A DNA stretch of 25,373 bases. Source: Roseovarius sp. UBA3070. Lineage in GTDB: Bacteria; Pseudomonadota; Alphaproteobacteria; Rhodobacterales; Rhodobacteraceae. The notes below the pieces were generated by a model. That model did not search any database and had not been told where the DNA came from. It saw only the letters and a program-made list of their open reading frames with translations. The position numbers and the translations under genes are program-made. Each line of letters begins with the position of its first letter. Positions within the stretch are counted from its first letter, which is position 1. Where the stretch lies: contig DFBW01000168.1 in the NCBI GenBank assembly GCA_002366775.1, positions 1-25,373 of the forward strand. The letters are read 5' to 3'. Positions 1 to 7,541 of this stretch are shown here, piece by piece.

Positions 1-402
1 CGTGGCGACAAACCACCGGCCCATGGCAACAACCGCGATATGGCTGGTCATGCCTTGGCCAGTGAATCGTAGACAGAAGATCACCAATGGCAACAACCAC
101 CACACCGGGTTAAGCGCCATGAACAGGCAGGCCGCCATCAACATCAGCAAGACTACAGCCCCCAGACTGCGCACCCGAAACTGATCGGTCAGCCCGCCAG
201 CCCAAACCATAACAATGGCTGATGCAGTGGTGCCAACGGCATAGATCCCGCCCCATTGCCCGTGGGATATCTGAAACACTTCACGGATCTCACCGGCAAA
301 AATAGAGATGAAAAACGTCTGCCCAAAGCTGCTGAGAAAGGTCAGCAACATTCCGGCAGAAAGCCAACGTGCGTTTTCACGAAGGAAGGTGAGAACAGTC
401 AT
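1..402 (-). CDS. MFS transporter, N-terminal part (cut by window edge)
   Basis: This is the first 134 codons of a gene read leftwards from an ATG at 402; the rest lies outside the window. The product starts MTVLTFLRENARWLSAG and shows alternating hydrophobic helices. A loop reading GGLTDQFRVR follows the second helix, matching the cytoplasmic helix 2-3 loop (G-x-x-x-D-R/K-x-G-R-R/K) of major facilitator superfamily carriers. It is therefore an inner-membrane secondary transporter; the substrate cannot be told from this fragment. An AGGTGA lies about 12 bases before the ATG as a possible ribosome site. It lies on the same strand as hslU, 94 bases downstream of the hslU stop, and could be read from that transcript or from its own promoter. 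Confidence 0.8.
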   Translation of the reverse strand, partial: MTVLTFLRENARWLSAGMLLTFLSSFGQTFFISIFAGEIREVFQISHGQWGGIYAVGTTASAIVMVWAGGLTDQFRVRSLGAVVLLMLMAACLFMALNPVWWLLPLVIFCLRFTGQGMTSHIAVVAMGRWFVAT

Positions 403-481
403 AATTCTGTGTCACCTGAAACAGCACCAAAAGGAAGCGATTTCAAGTGGTCAGGTAATCCAGAGGGGCGAAACCAATTTG

Positions 482-498
482 AACCACACAATGTGGTT
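482..498 (-). terminator. Small hairpin over the hslU stop codon, weak terminator candidate
   Basis: AACCACA (482-488) and TGTGGTT (492-498) are perfect complements around a 3-base loop, and the right arm covers two bases of the hslU TAA. On the minus transcript the hairpin is followed by CAAATTGG rather than a U run. It is therefore at best a weak terminator or an mRNA 3'-end stabiliser. Confidence 0.3.
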
Positions 499-1807
499 AC
501 AAAACATACCTGCTTAGGTCAGCTGATTTTGCCAGCTCGCCCAGATTGGCGTCCACAAACTCGCCGTTTACAACCACCTTGTCACCAGCGCGGTCCGGTG
601 CGGTATAGCTAAGTTCTTCGAACACACGTTCCATCACGGTGTACAAACGGCGGGCGCCGATATTTTCAACCGATTGATTCACCTCAGCCGCAATATGCGC
701 CAGTGCCTTGATGCCATCATCAGTGAAGGACACCTCAACTTCTTCGGTGCCCATCAGGGCGGTGTATTGCCGGGTCAGGGCGTTATCGGTTTCTGTCAGG
801 ATGCGCACGAAATCCTCTTCGGTCAGCGCGCGCAGCTCCACACGAATGGGCAAGCGGCCTTGCAACTCGGGCAGCAGATCAGATGGTTTTGCGATGTGAA
901 ACGCACCTGATGCGATAAACAGAATATGATCCGTTTTCAGCGAGCCGTATTTGGTGGACACGGTCGTGCCTTCAATCAGGGGCAGCAGATCACGTTGAAC
1001 ACCTTCGCGCGATACATCGCCACCACGCGCATCGGCGCGGGCGCAAACCTTGTCGATCTCATCCAGAAAAACGATGCCGTTTTGTTCAACCGCATCAATC
1101 GCGGCTTTGTGCACGGTTTCATCATCCAACAGTTTGTCGGCCTCTTCGCCGATCAGAATTTCATAGCTTTCAGATACGGTCATCTTGCGGCGCACTGTGC
1201 GCCCGCCAAAGGCTTTGCCGAACATATCGCCAAGGTTCATCATGCCCATCTGGCCGCCGGGCTGTCCGGGAATATCCATCATGCCACCCATCGGGTTGGT
1301 GGTATCTGCCAGATCCAGCTCAATTTCAGTATCGTCGAGCAATCCATCCTTTAGCTTTTTGCGGAACATTTCACGGGTGCCCTCGCGTGCATCCGGGCCG
1401 GCAATGGCATCAATCACGCGGTCTTCGGCCTGAGCATACGCCTTGGCCTTAACATCTTCACGCATCCATTCGCGGGTATCGACAATGGCGCTGTCTACCA
1501 AATCACGGATGATCTGCTCTACGTCGCGGCCAACGTACCCCACTTCGGTAAACTTCGTGGCCTCAACCTTGATAAAGGGGGCGCGGGCCAATTTGGCCAG
1601 ACGGCGCGAAATTTCGGTTTTGCCCACACCGGTTGGCCCGATCATCAGGATGTTCTTGGGGTAAACCTCATCACGCAGATCATCTGATAATTGTTTGCGC
1701 CGCCAACGGTTGCGCAGGGCCACGGCTGTGGCGCGTTTGGCGTCATCCTGGCCGATGATAAAGCGGTCCAGCTCGGATACGATTTCGCGTGGGGTGAGAT
1801 CGGTCAT
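497..1807 (-). CDS. hslU: HslU, ATPase/unfoldase subunit of the HslVU protease
   Basis: The 436-residue product matches the usual HslU (ClpY) length. HslU is a hexameric AAA+ unfoldase that feeds substrates to the HslV peptidase in the cytoplasm. A Walker A motif GPTGVGKT is at residues 57-64 after the N-terminal [17 protein letters not shown]. Walker B VFLDEIDK is near residue 248 and the sensor/arginine-finger region [12 protein letters not shown] follows. Between them is the variable I domain, with a Met/Gly-rich stretch ([17 protein letters not shown]). The C-terminus LSRYVL is the conserved tail that docks into HslV. The ATG overlaps the TGA of the upstream membrane protein gene by four bases, so the two are translationally coupled. 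Its partner hslV is one gene further upstream rather than adjacent. Confidence 0.98.
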   Translation of the reverse strand: MTDLTPREIVSELDRFIIGQDDAKRATAVALRNRWRRKQLSDDLRDEVYPKNILMIGPTGVGKTEISRRLAKLARAPFIKVEATKFTEVGYVGRDVEQIIRDLVDSAIVDTREWMREDVKAKAYAQAEDRVIDAIAGPDAREGTREMFRKKLKDGLLDDTEIELDLADTTNPMGGMMDIPGQPGGQMGMMNLGDMFGKAFGGRTVRRKMTVSESYEILIGEEADKLLDDETVHKAAIDAVEQNGIVFLDEIDKVCARADARGGDVSREGVQRDLLPLIEGTTVSTKYGSLKTDHILFIASGAFHIAKPSDLLPELQGRLPIRVELRALTEEDFVRILTETDNALTRQYTALMGTEEVEVSFTDDGIKALAHIAAEVNQSVENIGARRLYTVMERVFEELSYTAPDRAGDKVVVNGEFVDANLGELAKSADLSRYVL

Positions 1808-2868
1808 GGGGACTCCGAATAAGGTGGCAGACGGGTTTTGCCGGGGAAATCAGGCAGGGCCTGCATAAGGCTTACGCGCAGGGTGGTCCAGAAGGTGCCG
1901 AGATAAGTGACAATCGCACCAAGGACAAGCATGACCGTGGGAATTGAAAGATCACCATCGCCCAATTGCAGCGCCCAAAGAATGACATAGGCCAGATACC
2001 CCAAACCCGCGGTCAGGAACGAGCGCCGATCAATGATCAATGCAAAGACCGTGATCAGGATCAGACCGATGACAGTAAGCAACATGCCAATGATACCCTG
2101 AACATTATACGCCGTCATCATCACCGTGTTGACCAACGCAGGTGCGGCCAAAAGATGTAGCCAGAAAGCCGATCGCGCCAAGCGGCCAAGGCGGAGCGGA
2201 TCACGCATGTCAAACCAGATACCGGCAATGAATGCGAGCACACCAAAGACCAGCGTTCCGATGGCAAAGCTGCCGCCGTGGCGCAGGTCAAACAACGTGT
2301 CCCAACTGGAATTATCCATGTCTCCCGGTGTGATGGTTCCGGTGATACCAAACACCACAGCCAGGCCATATAGCCCTGCAATAAACATCGAAAACGGCAC
2401 GCGGAATGTGCGGTAATGAAACAGCATTGCTGCGATGCCCACCAGCCCCACCAAGGCAATAACCCAGCCTTGATCGGGCAGGCCAATGACATCAAACAGC
2501 CAGGCGACAAAAGTGCCAACGCCCAGACTAAACCCCGAGACAAGCACAATAGACGGCAACGTCATCCGGCGTTTGAGCGTAAAATACCTGGCCGCAAACC
2601 AGCTGAGCAGGGCAAGCGCCGGCGCGATGGCCAATACTCCCCCGATAGAGGCGGCAAAAGCCACAGCACTCGAAATCAGAAGGACCAGCCCAACCGAGAT
2701 AAAAATCTCGGCAAAGCCTTTGAACAACTCAAACGGTTCGTCCTCAGGCAGGCCTTTGGCCAATCGCCCGGCGCGTTGATGGGCCAGCGTGCTGAGGCGT
2801 GCGGCTTGCGCTTCGTCAATGATACCGGCGGCGGTGGCGGCGCGAAGATCGTCTTCGGAAAGGATCAT
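1804..2868 (-). CDS. DUF2157-like multi-pass membrane protein
   Basis: The 354-residue product has a soluble N-terminal helix-rich segment (about 1-50, [18 protein letters not shown]), followed by about eight to ten hydrophobic helices up to residue 335. The N-terminal layout and the helix pair near 50-90 ([20 protein letters not shown]) are like DUF2157 inner-membrane proteins, whose function is unknown. The gene sits between hslV and hslU and shares an ATGA overlap with hslU, so hslU translation probably depends on it. No good Shine-Dalgarno is visible before the ATG at 2868, and 218 non-coding bases separate it from hslV. The family call rests on recognition without a search. A link to membrane quality control through HslVU would be speculation from position only. 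Confidence 0.75.
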   Translation of the reverse strand: MILSEDDLRAATAAGIIDEAQAARLSTLAHQRAGRLAKGLPEDEPFELFKGFAEIFISVGLVLLISSAVAFAASIGGVLAIAPALALLSWFAARYFTLKRRMTLPSIVLVSGFSLGVGTFVAWLFDVIGLPDQGWVIALVGLVGIAAMLFHYRTFRVPFSMFIAGLYGLAVVFGITGTITPGDMDNSSWDTLFDLRHGGSFAIGTLVFGVLAFIAGIWFDMRDPLRLGRLARSAFWLHLLAAPALVNTVMMTAYNVQGIIGMLLTVIGLILITVFALIIDRRSFLTAGLGYLAYVILWALQLGDGDLSIPTVMLVLGAIVTYLGTFWTTLRVSLMQALPDFPGKTRLPPYSESP

Positions 2869-3086
2869 GTTAAACGGGGCCCGTAGATTGTTAAAAATAC
2901 CATCAGCAAAATCCCTTTATCAGAGTGTTCAGGGGAACCTAAGCATCGGTTTTGGAAACACAAGCTTTGGCACCTTCTTTGCGCCGGATAAGCAGTATGT
3001 CATCCGGTATTACATCTGGTGCGACATGGCTGGTGTGCCATTGGGTTTTGCCAGCTTAAAATATAGGAGGTTGATGGCGCAGGCCG

Positions 3087-3644
3087 TCAGCCCCTAATCT
3101 TCTCGATCGTCAAATTGCCATTGGTATAGACACAGATGTCAGCGGCGATAGCCATCGCATCCCGTGCCACTTGTTCGGCGGATTTACCGGTGTCCATCAT
3201 CGCGCGCGCAGCAGCCAGCGCATAGTTACCGCCCGATCCGATGGCGGTGACGTCATGCTCTGGTTCCAGAACATCACCTGCACCAGTGATCACATAGAGC
3301 TCGGCTCCGTCGGTGACGATCAGCATCGCCTCCAGTTTTTGCAGGTATTTATCCGTGCGCCAATCTTTGGCCAACTCCACACTGGCGCGTTGCAGCTGAC
3401 CGGGCGTGGCCTCCAGCTTGGATTCAAGGCGTTCCAGCAGCGTGAATGCATCGGCGGTGGACCCGGCAAAACCAGCAACAACATCGTAACCGCCGGGGGA
3501 TAGGCGACGTACCTTGCGCGCGGTGCCTTTGATGACGGTCTGGCCAAGGCTGACCTGCCCATCACCTGCAATAACCACCTCGCCGCCTTTGCGAACGCCG
3601 ATAATAGTGGTGCCGTGCCAACCGGGGAATTGATCGTCAGCCAT
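3087..3644 (-). CDS. hslV: HslV, peptidase subunit of the HslVU protease
   Basis: The 185-residue product is an HslV (ClpQ) threonine peptidase, the proteasome-like dodecamer that degrades unfolded proteins passed on by HslU. The leader [11 protein letters not shown] is followed by [10 protein letters not shown]; by family rule the leader is removed so that Thr12 becomes the N-terminal nucleophile. [20 protein letters not shown] and the [17 protein letters not shown] block are strongly conserved family segments, and the [15 protein letters not shown] block follows. A GAAAGG lies upstream of the ATG. A heat-shock-like promoter is centred about 45 bases upstream (3674-3702), which fits the known heat-shock control of hslVU in proteobacteria. 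The next gene on the strand is the DUF2157-like gene, then hslU. Confidence 0.98.
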   Translation of the reverse strand: MADDQFPGWHGTTIIGVRKGGEVVIAGDGQVSLGQTVIKGTARKVRRLSPGGYDVVAGFAGSTADAFTLLERLESKLEATPGQLQRASVELAKDWRTDKYLQKLEAMLIVTDGAELYVITGAGDVLEPEHDVTAIGSGGNYALAAARAMMDTGKSAEQVARDAMAIAADICVYTNGNLTIEKIRG

Positions 3645-3673
3645 GGGATGAGCCTTTCGTTTGGGTGGTCTCT

Positions 3674-3702
3674 ATATGGCGTTTGCCGGGGGCAGTCGCA
3701 AG
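3674..3702 (-). promoter_or_regulatory. RpoH (sigma-32)-like promoter upstream of hslV
   Basis: Read on the minus strand, CTTGCGA (3702-3696) is followed after 14 bases by CGCCATAT (3681-3674). The E. coli sigma-32 consensus is CTTGAAA, 11-16 bases, CCCCATNT, so the match is 5 of 7 and 7 of 8 with a permitted spacer. A start point near 3666 would leave a short leader before the hslV ATG at 3644. HslV is a classical heat-shock gene, which supports the call; no experiment is implied. Confidence 0.55.
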
Positions 3703-3746
3703 AGAAACACAGATTTGGTGTGTGAAGGCAGGGCGGTGCCTACATG

Positions 3747-3771
3747 AAAAAAGGGCGCCCAAAAGCGCCCT
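3747..3771 (-). terminator. Intrinsic terminator of trxA and the upstream operon
   Basis: On the minus strand AGGGCGC (3771-3765) pairs with GCGCCCT (3758-3752) around a 6-base loop, and six T residues cover the final pair and following bases down to 3747. This is a textbook rho-independent terminator 23 bases after the trxA stop. It separates the tsaE-to-trxA unit from hslV. Confidence 0.9.
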
Positions 3772-3793
3772 CATCCCAAATATTGATCTAAGC

Positions 3794-4114
3794 TTAGATC
3801 GAGTCTTCAATCCAGCTTTGCAATGTGGCCTTTGGTGCCGCACCTGCGCGGTTTGAAACCACTTCGCCATTCTTGAAGATGAACAGCGCCGGAATACCAC
3901 GCACGCCCATGGCAACAGCCGAATTTGGGTTGCTGTCTACGTCAATCTTGGCAATCTTGACCTTGCCGCCCATTTCAGCCGCCAGCTCTTCCAGAGCAGG
4001 GCCGATCTGTTTGCAGGGGCCGCACCATTCAGCCCAGAAATCAACCACTACGGGGACATCGGAATTCTTCACTTCAGCGTCGAATGTTTCGTCGGTTACG
4101 GCAACGGTGGCCAT
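3794..4114 (-). CDS. trxA: Thioredoxin 1
   Basis: The 106-residue product is a standard single-domain thioredoxin. The active site WCGPC has its cysteines at 31 and 34, following VVVDFWAEW, and the cis-proline is in GIPALFIF (Pro75). It is a cytoplasmic protein-disulfide reductant recycled by thioredoxin reductase, supplying electrons to ribonucleotide reductase, peroxiredoxins and others. A strong AGGAGA lies nine to fourteen bases before the ATG. It is the last gene of the addB-addA unit, 61 bases after the addA stop, and is followed by a strong terminator. Linkage of trxA behind addA is, as I recall, common in Alphaproteobacteria. Confidence 0.98.
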   Translation of the reverse strand: MATVAVTDETFDAEVKNSDVPVVVDFWAEWCGPCKQIGPALEELAAEMGGKVKIAKIDVDSNPNSAVAMGVRGIPALFIFKNGEVVSNRAGAAPKATLQSWIEDSI

Positions 4115-4175
4115 GGGATTCTCTCCTAAAGGGGGGCAACACAGGTCATGAACCTAGGTAGGCCGGGTGGCTTCG

Positions 4176-7100
4176 TCAAGATATATGGTTGCTGATGAGC
4201 GCATCTGTCACAAGATCGTGTGGCAGAGACATAAGCGTGGCGGTTTTTGTCCACAAGAGGGCTGTTTCGATTTTGTGGGCGGGATAGATCACCTGCAAGG
4301 CATGGGCATAAGCCCCCATTTGCTGCAATAATCCGGTGGGGCATGTTTGCGGGTCGGGCGGCACCATCGCGTTTGATTTGAAATCAACGGCCAGAATGCG
4401 TGACGGCTCGATCACCAAGACATCAATCACCCCATGGATGCGACGACCACCCAACGCCTCCAAATTCGCCGAAACAGGAACCTCGCGCAGAATTTGCCCC
4501 TGAAACAACGGGGCGAGTTCAGGGGCCGCCAGCACTTTCGTGGCTTCGGCAAGAGCATCTTGGGCATCTGGGCTGGTCCCTGCCAGGCGTGCTCCTATAT
4601 CGGCCCAATCCGTGGGGTCATATGTGGGCAACACTTCCAACAAGAGGTGGATCAAATTGCCGCGCGCTTTGGCTGCATCTTCGTTCTGGCCGTCTTCGCC
4701 GGGCAGCGCCTTGGCGCCACCCAATAACGACGGGCTGAGGGTTTCGGCTGCGCGGTGTACCTCCGGTGCAGTTTGCTCAAAATGAGGTGGTAGTATCGGC
4801 AGCGAGGCCTCACCGACAGGCCTTGCTACAGCTTTGGCCTCTGGCCAATCACCATGAGACAGGCGCAATCCCTCTCCTTCAGCAAAGGGATGGGGTTGGG
4901 CATCCGCAGCCACCATCCCTGCATGAATTTTGTCATACCAGGTATCGCCCTTTTTGCCCAAATCACCTGCAGCCGCGATAATCAGCCATTTTTCAGCGCG
5001 GGTCATGGCGACATACAGCAGCCGATCCCGCTCGGCCTGTTCGGCGGTTTTGATCTGATTTATGACAGTCTCAATCGCGCTGGGCGAGGCATCAGCCCCC
5101 GTGCGCCACAAAGGCACGCCATCTGCGACAATCACCTGATCGCGCACAGATATCGTGCGCGGGCCGGTATCGGGCAGGATCACGATGGGGGCCTCCAGCC
5201 CCTTAGCGCCGTGCACTGTCATGACCCGGATGCGATTGCCGGCACTGTCCATCTGCCGCTTGATCTCCAGTTCATCGCTTTCCAGCCAGACAAGAAACCC
5301 GGTCAGGCTGTCTACGGCATTACGCTCATAGGCCATGGCCTGCGCCAGCAATGCATCAATGCCGTCTTCCGCCTCGGCGCCCAACCGCCCCAGGATTTTA
5401 CGCCGCCCATCATGGCGGGTCAGAATGCGCTCAATCAGGTCGTAGGGACGCAGGAAATCTGCCTGATCCCGTAGATCCCGCAAAATGGCGTAGGTCTGCG
5501 GAAACTCCTCAGCCCGGTTGCGCAGTGCGGCCCAAAGATAGGGCTCGCTACGTCCATGGGCGAGGTTGTAAAGCTGTGCCTCATCCCAGCCCAGCAACGG
5601 AGATTTCAACGCAACTGCCAGTGACAAATTATCTTCAGGCGTGGCGAGAAAACTGAGTATCGCGGCCAGATCCTTGACCGCGAGTTCTGCACCGACCTTT
5701 AGACGGTCAGCCCCGGCAATAGGGAGTGCGCGGGCTTTGCATTCACGGATGATATCGTGAAACAGATCCGATCGACGTTGCACCAAAATCAGGAAATCAC
5801 CCGGCTCAACCGCACGGCTGCGATAAGGGCCACCCTGTTCTGGGGCGGCAGGAATAGGGTGATTATCCCTGATCAGTGTTTCAATCGTTTCGGCAATGCG
5901 GCGCGCCAAAACAACCGAAGGGTCATTGGCCGCTTTCACATCCACCGGGTCGTGCCAGTCGGGCTTGTCCTCTTTTTCGGGCGGTGGGATCACTGGCCAT
6001 AAATCAACCCGGCCGGGCATGTCGGCCTTGAACGCTTTGTGGCTCTGCTCCGGCGCAAAACCGCTTTGTTCAGCACGGCTGAAGGTGTGATCCACCAACG
6101 ATAGGATCGCATGAGACGACCGAAAGGAAAACGCCATTTCCATGTCTTGCAAGGGGGTGTTCCCACCCGACAGCCGCGCCGCAAATTCAGCCTGCATACG
6201 GTCAAATTCGCGCGGGTCAGCACCCTGAAATGAGTAAATTGATTGCTTTTTGTCGCCGACCACAAAAATCGTACGCAGAGTATCACGCCGCGCACCTTCA
6301 CCAGAGGTGAATTCCTGTGCCAGCCGTTCGATCACCTGCCACTGCACGGGGCTGGTATCCTGGGCTTCGTCGACAAGAATATGGTCAATCCCGCCATCCA
6401 GCCGAAATAAAACCCAAGCTGCCACATTGGGATCGGTCAACAGATCGCGCGCGCGCAGGATCAGATCATCAAAATCCAGCAGTCCACGGCGTTGTTTGGC
6501 CTGTGCATAGGCGGGCAGAAACACATTGGCAAAAGCGTGCAGCGCTCGGGTTTTGGCAATCGCGGTCTGTGTCAGACGCCTTTCCCGAGCATCGGCAACC
6601 CGGTTCATCAGCTGGTCCAGCTCAGGCATTATGTCGGCCAGGGCTTCTCGGCAACTTTTGGTTGGAAATGACCCGACCTTTGCACAAAACGGAGACTTCG
6701 TTTTAGCGCCGGTCAAAAACACCTTTTCAAACATGGGCAAGGCACGGGCATTCAGCTCGCTGATGGTGCGAAGGCGAACACCAGCCTTGTTGTCATTGAC
6801 GCCACTGGCCAAAAGAGCAGGGATCAAAGTGGCAAGCAGATCACCCTCTGAACCAAGGAAAACCTGAGCCGCTATATCGTCGGCTGTAATGTTGGGGTCT
6901 TGCCCGAAATGCCGTGCCAGCATTTCATCATTTAACGGCGTCTCAAAATGAGCCCGGTGGCGCACAATCTCGGCGGTCAGATCTTCAAAGCTGTCGCCGC
7001 CATAATGGCGCGCCACATCATATAGAAGGAGCGATTGTGGGCCATCGGCGATCTGTTCGGTGATGTCACTGCGCAATAGGGCGGCGTCACGCTCGTCCAT

Positions 7101-7541
7101 TTCTTTGAACTGCGGTGTCACCTCGGCCTCCAAGGGAAAACGGCGCAGAAGGGATGAGCAAAACGAGTGGATCGTCTGGATTTTCAAACCGCCCGGTGTT
7201 TCGATCGCACTGGCAAAGAGGCGGCGCGCCAGCCGCAGATCATCCGCCGGTATCGCACCATCAAGCCCCAGCTCTCGCAGTTGATCGCGCAGGGGGTCAT
7301 CCGGCAGCATTGCCCACTCGCCCAACCGTTTGAACAGCCGGTTTTGCATCTCGCTGGCAGCCGCTTTGGTGTAGGTCAGGCAAAGGATATGTTGGGGGTC
7401 AACCTTGCCCAGCAATAGCCGCGCCACCCGATCAGTCAGAACGCGGGTTTTGCCCGAGCCGGCATTGGCCGACAGCCAGGTCGACTGGTCGGGACGCGCC
7501 GCTTTGATCTGCACTTGGGTGGCTTCATCACGCTGTATCAT
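4176..7541 (-). CDS. addA: AddA, helicase-nuclease subunit of the AddAB recombination complex
   Basis: The 1121-residue product is a UvrD/Rep-type superfamily 1 helicase with a C-terminal RecB-like nuclease. The complex resects double-strand breaks to start RecA-dependent recombination, the role RecBCD plays in E. coli. Walker A is ANAGSGKT near residues 25-32. Motif II is ILVDEAQDTSPVQWQ and motif III region is VVGDKKQSIYSFQGADP. VMTVHGAKGLEAP and LLYVAMTRAEKWL are motifs V and VI. AVDFKSN near the C-terminus is the D-x-K nuclease motif. I place the start at 7541, where ATG overlaps the addB TGA (ATGA) and is preceded by GAGGTG; an upstream in-frame ATG at 7580 lies inside addB and would add 13 unconserved residues. 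Confidence 0.96.
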   Translation of the reverse strand: MIQRDEATQVQIKAARPDQSTWLSANAGSGKTRVLTDRVARLLLGKVDPQHILCLTYTKAAASEMQNRLFKRLGEWAMLPDDPLRDQLRELGLDGAIPADDLRLARRLFASAIETPGGLKIQTIHSFCSSLLRRFPLEAEVTPQFKEMDERDAALLRSDITEQIADGPQSLLLYDVARHYGGDSFEDLTAEIVRHRAHFETPLNDEMLARHFGQDPNITADDIAAQVFLGSEGDLLATLIPALLASGVNDNKAGVRLRTISELNARALPMFEKVFLTGAKTKSPFCAKVGSFPTKSCREALADIMPELDQLMNRVADARERRLTQTAIAKTRALHAFANVFLPAYAQAKQRRGLLDFDDLILRARDLLTDPNVAAWVLFRLDGGIDHILVDEAQDTSPVQWQVIERLAQEFTSGEGARRDTLRTIFVVGDKKQSIYSFQGADPREFDRMQAEFAARLSGGNTPLQDMEMAFSFRSSHAILSLVDHTFSRAEQSGFAPEQSHKAFKADMPGRVDLWPVIPPPEKEDKPDWHDPVDVKAANDPSVVLARRIAETIETLIRDNHPIPAAPEQGGPYRSRAVEPGDFLILVQRRSDLFHDIIRECKARALPIAGADRLKVGAELAVKDLAAILSFLATPEDNLSLAVALKSPLLGWDEAQLYNLAHGRSEPYLWAALRNRAEEFPQTYAILRDLRDQADFLRPYDLIERILTRHDGRRKILGRLGAEAEDGIDALLAQAMAYERNAVDSLTGFLVWLESDELEIKRQMDSAGNRIRVMTVHGAKGLEAPIVILPDTGPRTISVRDQVIVADGVPLWRTGADASPSAIETVINQIKTAEQAERDRLLYVAMTRAEKWLIIAAAGDLGKKGDTWYDKIHAGMVAADAQPHPFAEGEGLRLSHGDWPEAKAVARPVGEASLPILPPHFEQTAPEVHRAAETLSPSLLGGAKALPGEDGQNEDAAKARGNLIHLLLEVLPTYDPTDWADIGARLAGTSPDAQDALAEATKVLAAPELAPLFQGQILREVPVSANLEALGGRRIHGVIDVLVIEPSRILAVDFKSNAMVPPDPQTCPTGLLQQMGAYAHALQVIYPAHKIETALLWTKTATLMSLPHDLVTDALISNHIS

